In this document: positions 9,007 to 18,079 of the stretch, piece by piece
Layout: every line of letters starts with the position of its first letter
Numbering within the stretch: position 1 is the first letter of the stretch
Source of the DNA: Granulicella arctica
GTDB lineage: Bacteria > Acidobacteriota > Terriglobia > Terriglobales > Acidobacteriaceae
Reading direction: 5' to 3'
DNA length: 64,000 nt
Assembly: GCF_013410065.1 (NCBI RefSeq)
Contig: NZ_JACCCW010000002.1
Location: forward strand, 620,001 to 684,000
Notes under the pieces: model-generated
Told to the model about the DNA's origin: nothing
The model's database searches: none
What the model saw: the letters and a program-made list of their open reading frames with translations, nothing else
Position numbers and translations under genes: made by a program

Positions 9007-10413
9007 TTGTTTCTGGTGCTCGACGGGAGAGTTTTTGGAGTTGTGGGTGAAGGGGATGGCGGCTAGCAGGAAGATGACCGGGAAGAACTCCAGGGTGTAG
9101 CGGGGTTCAGAGTTGTCGAGGGTGAGCAGGACTGCGGTGCGGAGCAGGATGGAGGCGAAGAGAGCCCAGGCGATGGGGGCGTTGCCTGTCCAGTGGCGAC
9201 GGCGCCAGAGGGCTATGCCGATGGCGGCTAAGGCGAAGTAGGCGAGGTTGAGGGTGGCATAGGCGGCGCTGAAGATGGTTTGTCGGGGATCCTCGTGGTA
9301 CTTCCACCACTGGAGCGGGGTGGGGAACATCTCGACGCGGGGGCGGAGAGCCATGTTGAGGACTCGGGCTACGGGGAGAAAGAGGTAGTAGCGGATGGGA
9401 TCGTTGGCGATGCGCTCGCTGGCGAGGGCGGCGAAGCGGTCGTCGAGCGTGGCGGATGGGGTGGTGGTGCGGTTGTAGTCGTCGAGGAGGGCTGCGGTGC
9501 GGGTGTACTGGGTGTCGGAGTCGAAGGCGCGGTCGGGGAGGTCGCTGATCTGGATGGGAGCGCCGTCGTAGTTCCAGTAGATGTCTTCGGTGGATGCGAA
9601 GTCGATAGCCCAGGTGCGGTACCAGCGCTGGAAGCCGAGGGGGACGGGCTCGCCGGGGTCGGTGGCGTAGTGCGGGGCGAGCGGCTGGAAGACGTGGAAG
9701 GTGCGTTCGTTACGGATGGTCCAGGGGATGAGCGGCAGCAGGATGCAGAGCGAGGCGACGACTACGGGGATCGTGGCGTGGATGAGGTTTGTGGTGCGGG
9801 GGCGGATGGCGATCCAGAGCATGGCAGGAACGATGGCGGCGGCGAGGAGGCCCTGCTCGGGGCGGAGGAGGATGGAGTAGGAGAGGGTGCCGGTGAGGAT
9901 CCAGAGCCAGCGGTTGAAGGTGGGGCCGGCTTGTTGCCAGCGATAAAGGGCGTAGAAGGCGAGGACGATGGTGGCGAGGGTGAGAGTTTCGGTGAGGGGT
10001 GCGGCGACGTAGCTGGCGGTGAAGGGACAGAGAGCGGCGAGCCAGAGAGCTATCATGCGGGCGCGGGGCCCGAAGAGGCGATCGGCGAGCGCGGCGATGA
10101 GCAGGCAAGAGGCGAGGTCGATGACGACCTGGACGTACATGATGGCGGTGTACTGCTCAATGCCGAAGATGCGGAAGCAGACGATGAGGAAGAGGGGATA
10201 GCCGGGCAGGCGGATGAGCGTGGGCTGAGGGATGCCGTTGAGCTCGTTGAAGCCGTAGATACCGTGCTGCATCCAGTTGCGGGCGATGGAGCCGTAGACG
10301 ATGCTATCGCCGGCGACGCGGGCGATGTAGTGAATGAAGCAAAGACGCAGGGCGAGACCCGCCGCCAGCGCCAGCGCTGTCCAAAACCAGAACCCGGATC
10401 GTTGCAACCTCAT
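8995..10413 (-). CDS. polytopic membrane glycosyltransferase (GT39/ArnT-like, PMT_2 type)
   Basis: A 472-residue integral membrane protein with about 10-12 hydrophobic segments. It resembles the dolichol/undecaprenyl-phosphate-sugar-dependent GT-C transferases: an acidic residue after the first membrane span (GDSIVY, D36), a periplasmic loop with IARNW and the RLPGYPLFL motif, then repeated spans. The large soluble stretch at about 240-340 is typical of the family. It probably glycosylates a lipid or protein on the outer face of the inner membrane; the acceptor is unknown. The last residues (KQLSS) and the stop codon are encoded by repeat copy B, so the C-terminus has been changed by the repeat. 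It is divergent from the polysaccharide fusion gene. Confidence 0.82.
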   Translation of the reverse strand: MRLQRSGFWFWTALALAAGLALRLCFIHYIARVAGDSIVYGSIARNWMQHGIYGFNELNGIPQPTLIRLPGYPLFLIVCFRIFGIEQYTAIMYVQVVIDLASCLLIAALADRLFGPRARMIALWLAALCPFTASYVAAPLTETLTLATIVLAFYALYRWQQAGPTFNRWLWILTGTLSYSILLRPEQGLLAAAIVPAMLWIAIRPRTTNLIHATIPVVVASLCILLPLIPWTIRNERTFHVFQPLAPHYATDPGEPVPLGFQRWYRTWAIDFASTEDIYWNYDGAPIQISDLPDRAFDSDTQYTRTAALLDDYNRTTTPSATLDDRFAALASERIANDPIRYYLFLPVARVLNMALRPRVEMFPTPLQWWKYHEDPRQTIFSAAYATLNLAYFALAAIGIALWRRRHWTGNAPIAWALFASILLRTAVLLTLDNSEPRYTLEFFPVIFLLAAIPFTHNSKNSPVEHQKQLSS

Positions 10414-10520
10414 CGATTTGCATCATACTGTGAAAGCAGCTAGTTCCGTGCATTCGTTGACTCGGGCCGGTGTGCTGCTTACGATTGATCCAGGCCAGGA
10501 TAGAGGCGTCGTTTTTCCGC

Positions 10521-13500
10521 ATGAATAAACCGGTTTTTTATGATCCGCAGCGAAAGCGCTGGAAGCGCCTGCGGAGGATCTTCGATGTGCTCGCCCTGTT
10601 GGGCCTGGCAGTGGTCGTACTGTTTGCGGTCGGACTGTTGCGGATGAAGCCGCTGCCTTATCTCTTTCTGCCGACGGCGAAGCGGAACTTCCGCACGCTG
10701 GCGAATCGTCCGGTTCCGGCGTTGAAGCCGGGGCAGAAGCTGCGGCGCTCGTCGCATCGACGGACGGACCTTAAGCCATCGGATGTTCCGCTGAACTCGG
10801 GTGAAGGTCTGCGAGCGGCGTACTACGTGGAGGACGATCCGGCGAGCTACTCGTCGTTGAAGCAGCATATTCACCAGATCGACCTGCTGTTCCCGGAGTG
10901 GCTGCATGCGGTGAATCCGGATGGCTCGCTGTCGGCGTACACGATGGACAACCGCCCGTATCCGGTGGTGGATAAAGACGGTGTGCATGTGGTTGACCGG
11001 GAGAACAAGGTTGCACGGGCGATTGCGGATGCACATGAAGACACGGAAGTCTTTCCGCTGCTGAACAACTACGACCCGATACAGGGTAAGTTTCTTTCGT
11101 CGATAGGGGACATGCTGTCGGATCCGGCGGCGCGCGCGAACTTTGTGAGCCAAGTGGATACGTTCCTTGCAAAGAACCCGTCGTATCGCGGGCTATCGCT
11201 TGATCTGGAGGAGATTCCTACTGCGGCGCAGCCGGGCTTTTCGGCGCTGGTGTCGACGTTGTATGCGGATTTTCATCCACGCAATCTGCGGCTGTATGTG
11301 AATACGCCGGTGGGGGACGATGACTTCGATCTGAAGTTTATAGCCGATCATTCGGATGGCTTGCTGCTGATGAACTATGACCAGCACGAGACGGGGAGTT
11401 TGCCGGGACCGATTGCGGCGCAGGATTGGTTCGTCGACAACCTGAAGAATGTACTGAAGATTGTTCCGAAGGAAAAGGTTATCTGCGCGATCGGCAGCTA
11501 CGGCTACGATTGGGCGATGACGAGGCCGGATACGACTCCGGCAAAAGGGAAAAAGAAGAAGGCTGACGCGCCGAAGGTGCAGTACGCGAGGAACATGTCG
11601 ACGCAGGATGCGTGGCAGGCGGCGTCGGACTCGGAGTCGGATGTGGAGTTGGACGGCGATTCGCTGAACGCTCACTTCGCGTATGACGATGACGATGCGA
11701 ATCTGCGGCATGAGGTTTGGTTTCTCGATGCGGCTACAGTGCTAAACGAGATGCGTGCGGCGCAGGGGCTCGGCATCCAGACATTTGCGCTGTGGCAGCT
11801 TGGCTCGGAAGACGACTCGCTTTGGAAGATATGGGATCGGCCGGGGCATACCGATCCAGTGACGGCGCTGGCGAATGTGGAGCCGGGGTACGACGTCGAT
11901 AACGAGGGCGACGGCGACATTATGCGTGTGACGCGCAAGCCGCAGAGCGGGCATCGCACGGTGACGATGGATGACGACGACTCGGTGCCGGTGCTGGAAC
12001 GCTCGATCACGCAGGAGAAGATGGATTCGCTGCCGCTGTCGTACACGGTGAGCTACTACGGGTATCACCCGAAGCAGGTGGCGCTGAGTTTTGATGACGG
12101 GCCGGACCCGGTGTGGACGCCGAAGATCCTCGACATCCTGAAGCAGTATCACGCGACGGGTACGTTCTTCATGATCGGGGAAGAGGCGCAGGATAATGTG
12201 GGGCTGATGCGGCGGGTGTACCGCGAAGGCAACGAGATCGGCAACCACACGTACACGCATCCGGATATCAGTGAAATTTCGAAGGGGCAGGTGGACTTCG
12301 AGCTGAACTTCACGGAGCGTTTATTCGCGTCGAAGCTGGGGGTGCAGCCGCTGTACTTCCGGCCGCCGTATTCGATCGACCAGGAGCCGGATACGAACGA
12401 CCAGGCCGCGCCGATCGACCGTATCCAGGGGCTGGGATATGTCATTGTCGGGAACAAGATCGATACGAATGACTGGGATGAACATCCGAAGAAGTCGCCG
12501 AAGGAGATTTCGGACAGCGTATTCCAGGCGATTGCGGACATGGAGGCGCGTCCTTGGACGAGAGGCTCCATCATCCTGATGCATGACGGCGGCGGGGACC
12601 GGTCGCCGACGATTGCGGCGCTGCCGGTGCTGATTCAGACGCTGCGGGAGCATGGTTATGCGATCGTCCCGGTATCGACGCTGCTGGGCAAGACACGCGC
12701 TGAGGTGATGCCCTCGTTGACGCGGAAGCAGCGTTGGCAGGCGTATGTGGATTCGACGGCGTTCTTCTTCATCAGCTTCTTCGACTATTTCGTGGTAGGG
12801 GTGTTTTTCGTCGGCGATATTCTGATGAGCGGGCGGCTTGTCATCATCGGGCTGTTTGCGCTGATTGACCGGTTTCGGAAACGAAAGAACTTTGCTTCGC
12901 CGGATTACGAGCCTCAGGTGGCGGTGCTGATCCCGGCGTACAACGAAGAGAAGGTGATCGTTCGGACGATTCGTTCGGTGATGATGTCGAACTACAAGAA
13001 GATCCGTGTGGTGGTGATCGACGATGGATCGAAGGACCGGACGTACGATGTGGCGCGAGAGGCGTATCCGGCGGAGATTGCTTCGGGCAGGTTGACGGTG
13101 CTGACGAAGGAGAACGGAGGCAAGGCGGATGCACTGAACTTTGCTCTGGAGTCGCTTGAAGAGGAGATCTACGTCGGTATCGATGCGGATGGAGTGATTG
13201 CGCATGACGCGATTGCGCGGCTGGTGTGCCACTTTGCGAACCCGAAGATCGGTGCGGTCGCGGGCAATGCGAAGGTGGGCAACCGGGTGAATCTGTGGAC
13301 GCGCTGGCAGGCGCTGGAGTACATTACGAGCCAGAATTTTGAGCGGCGCGCACTGGACCTGTTCGATGTTGTGATGGTGGTTCCGGGGGCGATTGGCGCG
13401 TGGCGCACGGCGGGCGTGAAGGCAGGGAACGGCTATCACACGAATACGGTCGCTGAGGATGCCGACCTGACGATGAACATCCTGGAGCAGGGGTACAGCG

Positions 13501-14063
13501 TGATCTATGAGGATCAGGCGCTGGCGTTTACTGAGGCTCCGGTGGACATGGACGGGCTGATGCGGCAGAGGTTCCGGTGGTCGTTTGGTATATTACAGGC
13601 GGTCTTCAAACATCGCGGCGCCATCGCGAAGCATCGGGCGATGGGACTGTTTGCACTGCCGAATATTTTGATCTTTCAGATATTGCTGCCGCTGGTGTCG
13701 CCGCTGATCGACCTGATGTTTGTGTTCGGGGTGATCCACTACTTCATCGATAAACACTTCCATCCGGAGACGACTTCGACGAGCAGCTTCTACAAGCTGC
13801 TCGGGTTCTTCCTGGCGTTTCTGGTGATCGATTTCGTGACGTCGGCGCTGGCGTTTGCGCTGGAGCGGAAACATCCGGCGAGCAAGGGCGATGGGTGGCT
13901 GCTGTTTCATATCTGGATACAGCGGTTTACGTATCGGCAGGTGTTTTCGGTGGTGTTGTTCAAGACGGTGAAGCGGGCGATCGATGGGAAGCCGTTCAAC
14001 TGGGACAAGCTGGACCGGACGGCGAAGATGTCGGAGTCTACGGATAAGCTGATGCAGGAGTAG
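10521..14063 (+). CDS. trifunctional GH18-like / polysaccharide deacetylase / GT2 synthase
   Basis: An 1180-residue single-chain polysaccharide machine. Order: cytoplasmic basic tail, a membrane segment (about 20-40), a GH18-like barrel (about 95-450) with the acidic motif SLDLEEI (D228, E230/E231), a NodB deacetylase domain (about 515-710) with SFDDGPD (523-529), HTYTHPD and RPPY motifs, a membrane segment near 755, and a processive GT2 domain from about 797 with IPAYNEE, DDGSKD, DADG (about 887-890), EDAD (about 978) and RQRFRW (about 1015), ending in several membrane spans. Family knowledge: GT2 enzymes of this type make beta-1,4 or beta-1,6 aminoglycans, and NodB deacetylates them. I chose the ATG at 10521; an in-frame codon at 10470 would add 17 residues lacking any signal. 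Confidence 0.9.
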   Translation: MNKPVFYDPQRKRWKRLRRIFDVLALLGLAVVVLFAVGLLRMKPLPYLFLPTAKRNFRTLANRPVPALKPGQKLRRSSHRRTDLKPSDVPLNSGEGLRAAYYVEDDPASYSSLKQHIHQIDLLFPEWLHAVNPDGSLSAYTMDNRPYPVVDKDGVHVVDRENKVARAIADAHEDTEVFPLLNNYDPIQGKFLSSIGDMLSDPAARANFVSQVDTFLAKNPSYRGLSLDLEEIPTAAQPGFSALVSTLYADFHPRNLRLYVNTPVGDDDFDLKFIADHSDGLLLMNYDQHETGSLPGPIAAQDWFVDNLKNVLKIVPKEKVICAIGSYGYDWAMTRPDTTPAKGKKKKADAPKVQYARNMSTQDAWQAASDSESDVELDGDSLNAHFAYDDDDANLRHEVWFLDAATVLNEMRAAQGLGIQTFALWQLGSEDDSLWKIWDRPGHTDPVTALANVEPGYDVDNEGDGDIMRVTRKPQSGHRTVTMDDDDSVPVLERSITQEKMDSLPLSYTVSYYGYHPKQVALSFDDGPDPVWTPKILDILKQYHATGTFFMIGEEAQDNVGLMRRVYREGNEIGNHTYTHPDISEISKGQVDFELNFTERLFASKLGVQPLYFRPPYSIDQEPDTNDQAAPIDRIQGLGYVIVGNKIDTNDWDEHPKKSPKEISDSVFQAIADMEARPWTRGSIILMHDGGGDRSPTIAALPVLIQTLREHGYAIVPVSTLLGKTRAEVMPSLTRKQRWQAYVDSTAFFFISFFDYFVVGVFFVGDILMSGRLVIIGLFALIDRFRKRKNFASPDYEPQVAVLIPAYNEEKVIVRTIRSVMMSNYKKIRVVVIDDGSKDRTYDVAREAYPAEIASGRLTVLTKENGGKADALNFALESLEEEIYVGIDADGVIAHDAIARLVCHFANPKIGAVAGNAKVGNRVNLWTRWQALEYITSQNFERRALDLFDVVMVVPGAIGAWRTAGVKAGNGYHTNTVAEDADLTMNILEQGYSVIYEDQALAFTEAPVDMDGLMRQRFRWSFGILQAVFKHRGAIAKHRAMGLFALPNILIFQILLPLVSPLIDLMFVFGVIHYFIDKHFHPETTSTSSFYKLLGFFLAFLVIDFVTSALAFALERKHPASKGDGWLLFHIWIQRFTYRQVFSVVLFKTVKRAIDGKPFNWDKLDRTAKMSESTDKLMQE

Positions 14064-14108
14064 TTTTTGTTTGCCGGAAAAGGGCAAAGGCAAAAACAAG
14101 CGCCAATA

Positions 14109-14148
14109 CAGGTCCTTCGACTTTGCTACGCTCCGCTCATGATGACAG
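14109..14148 (+). repeat. interspersed repeat, copy C
   Basis: CAGGTCCTTCG...CCGCTCATGATGACAG, one base different from the consensus AGGATGACAG. Lies between the fusion gene and the aldehyde dehydrogenase gene, both on the plus strand. Confidence 0.8.
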
Positions 14149-14184
14149 TTTGGGGACGGGTGGAAGCGGTAGAATTGAAGGGAT

Positions 14185-15789
14185 ATGACTTCTGCTCAGC
14201 CTACCGCTGCTTCTCGTCTGCTTGCCTCGCTTTCTCCGTTTCAGAATGAAGCGTTTCTGGACTTTACTCTCGCTGAGAACAAGCGAGCGATGGAGGCTGC
14301 GCTGACGAAGGTTGCGGGTCTGCTCGGGCGCGAGTACGACATGGTCGTCGGTGGGCGACGGCTGAAGACGGAGGGGAAGATCGAGTCGGTGAACCCGGCG
14401 CGGCCCAAGCAGGTGGTTGGGGTACATCAGCGGGCGGAGGCGGAGCACGCGGAGGGTGCGGTCGAGGCGGCGCGGGCGGCGTTTGTGGGATGGAGCCGGG
14501 TGCCGGTGGCAGAGCGGGCTGAGCTGCTGCTGAAGGCGTCGGGGCTGATTCGCGAGCGCAAGTTTGAGTTTTGCGCGTGGCTGACGTTGGAGGTAGGAAA
14601 GAACTGGGCCGAGGCGGACGCGGATGTAGGCGAGACGATCGACTTTTTGGAGTTTTATGCTCGTGAGGCATTGAAGCTGGATGGAGCGGTGACGCCGATC
14701 CAGATGCCGGGAGAGCGTAACCGGTTGCGCTACATTCCGCTGGGCGTGGGTGCGGTGATTCCACCATGGAACTTCCCATTTGCGATTATGGCGGGGATGA
14801 CGGCAGCGGCGATTGTGTGCGGGAATACGGTGGTGCTGAAGCCGTCGGTGGATGCGCCGACGATTGCGGCAGAGTTTATGAAGCTGCTGGAGGAGGTTGG
14901 GCTGCCGGATGGGGTAGTGAACTTCTGTCCGGGTGAAGGTCCGGGGTTTGGAAGTGCGCTGGTGGCGCATCCTCAGGTGCGGTTTATCTCGTTTACGGGG
15001 TCGAAGGCGGTTGGGCTGGAGATTCACGAAAGGGCGGCGAAGACGCAGCCGGGGCAGATATTCATCAAGCGCACGGTGCTGGAGATGGGCGGCAAGGACG
15101 CGATCATCGTCGCGGCAGACTGTGATCTTGATGCTGCGGTGGAGGGGGTTGCGGCGAGCGCGTTTGGGTTCAACGGGCAGAAGTGCTCGGCGTGCTCGCG
15201 GGCGATTGTGGATGCTTCGGTTTATGACGCGTTCTTGGAGCGGTTACAGGTCCGGGTGGATTCGATCAAAGTGGGCGATCCGGCGGAGAACTTTGCGGCT
15301 GGGCCGGTGATCAGCGAGAAGGCCTACCAGCGGGTGTTGTCTTACCTTGAGGTGGCGAAGAGTGAGGGTCGGGTGCTGAATGGCGGGCATGCTGTCGAGA
15401 CTGCTGAAGGTGGGTATTACGTTGCTCCGACGGTGGTGGCGGATGTGGCTCCGACGGCTCGGCTGGCTCAAGAGGAGATCTTTGGGCCGGTACTGGCGGT
15501 GATCAAGTCAACGAGCCTCGATGAAGCTTTGGCTATTGCGAACAACACGGAGTATGGGCTGACCGGGGCGATCTATGCTGGCACACGGGAGGCGCTGGAT
15601 CAGGCGAGCGAGGAGTTCCACGTCGGCAATCTTTATTTGAATCGGAAGTGCACGGGAGCTATGGTGGGAGCGCATCCGTTTGGCGGGTTCAATATGAGTG
15701 GTACGGATTCTAAGGCGGGTGGGCCGGATTATTTGCTGCTGTTTACGCAGGCGAAGTCAGTGGCGGAAAAGGTGGGGAGTTTGCGGTAG
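14185..15789 (+). CDS. rocA: L-glutamate gamma-semialdehyde (1-pyrroline-5-carboxylate) dehydrogenase
   Basis: NAD(P)-dependent aldehyde dehydrogenase of 534 residues that converts glutamate semialdehyde to glutamate in proline and arginine breakdown. It shows the cofactor segment IPPWNFPFAI, SFTGSKAVG, the general base in LEMGGKD (E300), the catalytic cysteine in NGQKCSACSR (C334), and EEIFGPVLAVI. The N-terminal 40 residues (PFQNEAFLDF) and the RERKFEFCAWLTLEVGKNWAEADAD segment match stand-alone P5C dehydrogenases of the RocA type rather than the PutA fusion. No proline dehydrogenase gene is nearby. Other aldehyde substrates cannot be excluded. Ribosome site GAAGGG is only two bases from the ATG. 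Confidence 0.88.
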   Translation: MTSAQPTAASRLLASLSPFQNEAFLDFTLAENKRAMEAALTKVAGLLGREYDMVVGGRRLKTEGKIESVNPARPKQVVGVHQRAEAEHAEGAVEAARAAFVGWSRVPVAERAELLLKASGLIRERKFEFCAWLTLEVGKNWAEADADVGETIDFLEFYAREALKLDGAVTPIQMPGERNRLRYIPLGVGAVIPPWNFPFAIMAGMTAAAIVCGNTVVLKPSVDAPTIAAEFMKLLEEVGLPDGVVNFCPGEGPGFGSALVAHPQVRFISFTGSKAVGLEIHERAAKTQPGQIFIKRTVLEMGGKDAIIVAADCDLDAAVEGVAASAFGFNGQKCSACSRAIVDASVYDAFLERLQVRVDSIKVGDPAENFAAGPVISEKAYQRVLSYLEVAKSEGRVLNGGHAVETAEGGYYVAPTVVADVAPTARLAQEEIFGPVLAVIKSTSLDEALAIANNTEYGLTGAIYAGTREALDQASEEFHVGNLYLNRKCTGAMVGAHPFGGFNMSGTDSKAGGPDYLLLFTQAKSVAEKVGSLR

Positions 15790-15800
15790 GGAGAGAAGCA

Positions 15801-15833
15801 GATTCCTCGGCTGCGCTGCGCTCAGGATGACAG
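15801..15833 (+). repeat. interspersed repeat, copy D
   Basis: Shortened copy with TTCCTCGG...GCGCTCAGGATGACAG between convergent genes. It overlaps the final codons and stop of the histidine kinase gene on the minus strand. Confidence 0.8.
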
Positions 15834-16757
15834 TTTCTGTGGGGTGGATTGGGTGGGGTTGGCTAGGGGGAGTTTTAGGGTGAGGGTGGTGCCTTGGTTG
15901 GGGCCTGGGCTTTGGGCGGTGACGTCTCCGCCGTGCTGGCGGGCTATGTTGCGGACGAGGAAGAGGCCGAGGCCGGTGCCTTTGATCTTGATGAGGTCGC
16001 GGCCGGGGACTCGGTAGAAGCGGTGGAAGATGGTTTTGAGGTGCTTGGTGGGGATGCCGACGCCGGTGTCGGTGATGGTGAGGGTGGCCCAGGTGTAGCG
16101 GGTGATGGCGAGTCGGCAGGTGATGTGGACGCCTTCGGGGGAGTATTTGACGGCGTTGTCGAGGAGGTTGAGGACGGCGGTGCGGAGGTCTTCGGGGATG
16201 CCGAGGACGGGGAGGCGGACGGAGCCGGGGACGGGCTGGAGGACGATGGCGTCGGGGGGAAGATGATGGCGCTGGAGGGTGGTGGCGATGCAGTCGGAGA
16301 GGAGGGATTCGAGGTCGATGGTGACGCGGTTGAGCTGGCGCTGGCGCTGGCCGAGCTCGCCGGCTTTGAGCACCTGCTCGACGGTGGCGAGGAGGCGGTC
16401 GGAGTCGGAGAGCATGATCTTGTAGAACTGCTGTCTTTGCTCTTCGGAGGTGGCGCGGCGCTGGAGGGTTTCGAGGTAGAGGCGGGTGCTGGCGATGGGG
16501 GTTTTGAGCTCGTGGGTGACGGCGTTGAGGAAGGAGTCCTGGCGCTCGTTGCGGCGGATCTCGCGGACGAGGAAGACAGTGTTGAGGGTGACGCCGGCGA
16601 TGAGGAGAGCGAAGAGGATGATGCCGAGGACGGCGAAGACGACGGTGCGCTCGTTGAGGAGGATCCAGCCGATGTTGAGGGTGATGAGACCGCCGACGAG
16701 GAGCGCGCCGAGGGTGATAAAGAAGGCGATCGTTCCGCGGCGTCGGGTGATGTTCAT
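15822..16757 (-). CDS. orphan membrane sensor histidine kinase
   Basis: A 311-residue two-span kinase. Two hydrophobic segments (FFITLGALLVGGLITLNIG and VFAVLGIILFALLIAGVTL) come first with only a short loop between, so it has almost no periplasmic sensor domain. Then come a HisKA box with the phospho-acceptor histidine in VTHELKTP, an N-box LLDNAVKYSP, G1 DTGVGIP, F box FHRFYRVPG and G2 GTGLGLFLV. No response regulator is adjacent. The ATG at 16757 gives the shorter protein; an earlier ATG at 16811 would add 18 residues without membrane character. The last residues (KLSS) and the stop come from repeat copy D. Confidence 0.9.
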   Translation of the reverse strand: MNITRRRGTIAFFITLGALLVGGLITLNIGWILLNERTVVFAVLGIILFALLIAGVTLNTVFLVREIRRNERQDSFLNAVTHELKTPIASTRLYLETLQRRATSEEQRQQFYKIMLSDSDRLLATVEQVLKAGELGQRQRQLNRVTIDLESLLSDCIATTLQRHHLPPDAIVLQPVPGSVRLPVLGIPEDLRTAVLNLLDNAVKYSPEGVHITCRLAITRYTWATLTITDTGVGIPTKHLKTIFHRFYRVPGRDLIKIKGTGLGLFLVRNIARQHGGDVTAQSPGPNQGTTLTLKLPLANPTQSTPQKLSS

Positions 16758-16826
16758 GTCTCTGGTGGGAGTATAGCGGGACTGGCGAGGGATGCTACTT
16801 ACTTGGCGCAACAGCTGTGAGGATAT

Positions 16827-17081
16827 TCAACGAACAAAGGATCTATGTAATAAGAAATATAAAGGTCCACAGCCCGCTGCAATGAGAATCGAGATTCCGA
16901 AAGATAGAAAAGTAGATTTCGGAGGAATGAGAGAAGATAAAAACGTTCCTATACATAATCCAAGACTGAGGCCCAGATAAGGGTGGGCAGGAAACCACAA
17001 AGTGGCACCTATCACCGGGACGAAAATCACCACAGTCTTAGCCACTGTCTTGAGATCATCTGTAGACCGTCGCTCTATCAT
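16827..17081 (-). CDS. small two-span membrane protein, unknown
   Basis: An 84-residue protein with two or three hydrophobic segments (TVVIFVPVIGATLWF, LGLSLGLCIGTFLSSLI, LSFGISILIAAGCGPLYFLL). An excellent ribosome site, GAGGAGG, lies 5 bases before the ATG, which is the main reason to accept it. Composition is AT-richer than the neighbours, suggesting recent arrival. No family recognised. It stands alone between the kinase gene and a gene-poor stretch (17082-17343) in which I see only a GAAGCC-GA-GGCTTC palindrome at 17312-17325. Confidence 0.6.
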   Translation of the reverse strand: MIERRSTDDLKTVAKTVVIFVPVIGATLWFPAHPYLGLSLGLCIGTFLSSLIPPKSTFLSFGISILIAAGCGPLYFLLHRSFVR

Positions 17082-17343
17082 TCAAACCTCCTCAACGGCT
17101 CATACAGGCACGGTATGTTGAATCGTAAAAAGCTTGAGTCATGGCGTCGTTTCCTGCCCAAGTCAGATACAAAACCTCTCCTGCACGTAACCATTTTATC
17201 CAACTTAGAGGGCTTCCACCGGGAAGACGAGACCTTTGTAAAGTACTCAGAACCCTAGATATACCTGCACCTTCCCAAAAAGTCTTTGGGTTCTTTGCAA
17301 AGTTCGCCTCTGAAGCCGAGGCTTCGGTGTGTAGACAATCAAC

Positions 17344-17898
17344 TTACCTGGGGCAGCTCTTGCCGCGGATTCCCTGGGCTCTGGCTTCGGCTTCGGTCAT
17401 GTAGACTCCGTGCCTGGTTTTGCCGTAGTAGCGGGTGCCGTAGCAGTAATAGACCTTTTTGGAGGGGTTGACCCAGACGAAGCCGGGACCGCTGGCGAGT
17501 GTGGGGGAGTCGGCGGGGTCGGTGGGATCTTTCTTGATGGACTGGGTGGGTGGAGGGGTGACGGACTGGCCTGCGCTCTGGGCGGCGGCCTGGCTCTGGG
17601 TGCGGGCCTGGGTGGTGGGGCTGGGTGCGGAAGCTACGGCGGGCGGTGTAGCTGTAGGGGCTTCTGGCGCTGGGGCAGCGGAGGGGATGGGAGCGGGATA
17701 CCACTGTTTGATGCCGTGATGTCCGTGACAGGCTTTGGATTTTTTGGCGTCGAGGGCGTAGGTGCCGTCCTTGCAGAGGCCGGTTGCTCCGGGCGGCGGT
17801 GTGGCGGGAGCGGTGGTTTGGGCGAGGAGTGGACAGGCCACGAGGAGAGAGGCGAGGAGGCCGGCTGCGAGTGTCGCGAGATGGAGGGCTGGCTTCAT
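17344..17898 (-). CDS. secreted DUF3761-type protein
   Basis: A 184-residue exported protein. The signal peptide (LATLAAGLLASLLVACPLLAQ) is followed by a DUF3761-like segment (GLCKDGTYALDAKKSKAC, then HGHHGIKQWYP), a long proline/alanine/threonine-rich linker (about 70-135), and a C-terminal module with FVWVNPSKKVYYCYG, RYYGKTRHGVYMTEAEAR and a final cysteine. The C-terminal module resembles a short YHC-x-YYGKTKxGxYM repeat found in many soil bacteria. GGGAG lies 8 bases before the ATG at 17898. A much longer open frame extends upstream but it is antisense to the desaturase gene. Function unknown. Confidence 0.8.
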   Translation of the reverse strand: MKPALHLATLAAGLLASLLVACPLLAQTTAPATPPPGATGLCKDGTYALDAKKSKACHGHHGIKQWYPAPIPSAAPAPEAPTATPPAVASAPSPTTQARTQSQAAAQSAGQSVTPPPTQSIKKDPTDPADSPTLASGPGFVWVNPSKKVYYCYGTRYYGKTRHGVYMTEAEARAQGIRGKSCPR

Positions 17899-18030
17899 GG
17901 GGTTACTCCCTTTCAGGTGAGACGCTCCTTCGGAACGAGATGGCCTTATTGGTGGATGAGATGGCTCCGTGGGGAGTTGTTTCGATGCTATCGCCGGGTG
18001 AGGAATCTGGCTAGTGATGGCGGAATGCGA

Positions 18031-18058
18031 CGAGGCCGTCGCGTGGGCGACGGCCTCG
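18031..18058 (-). terminator. strong hairpin after the desaturase gene
   Basis: Perfect 12-bp stem CGAGGCCGTCGC-GTGG-GCGACGGCCTCG, 22 bases past the desaturase stop codon. There is no T-run on the minus strand, so it may stabilise the message end rather than terminate alone. Confidence 0.5.
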
Positions 18059-18079
18059 GTGGTTGCAGACGGGATGCGG

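Noticed and set aside
9280..10443. 387-residue plus-strand frame opposite the membrane glycosyltransferase
   Set aside because: Glycine/glutamate/aspartate-rich shadow without a start signal; the opposite frame has clear membrane spans.
16983..17258. 91-residue plus-strand frame near the small membrane protein
   Set aside because: No ribosome site, no family, and overlaps the better supported minus-strand gene.
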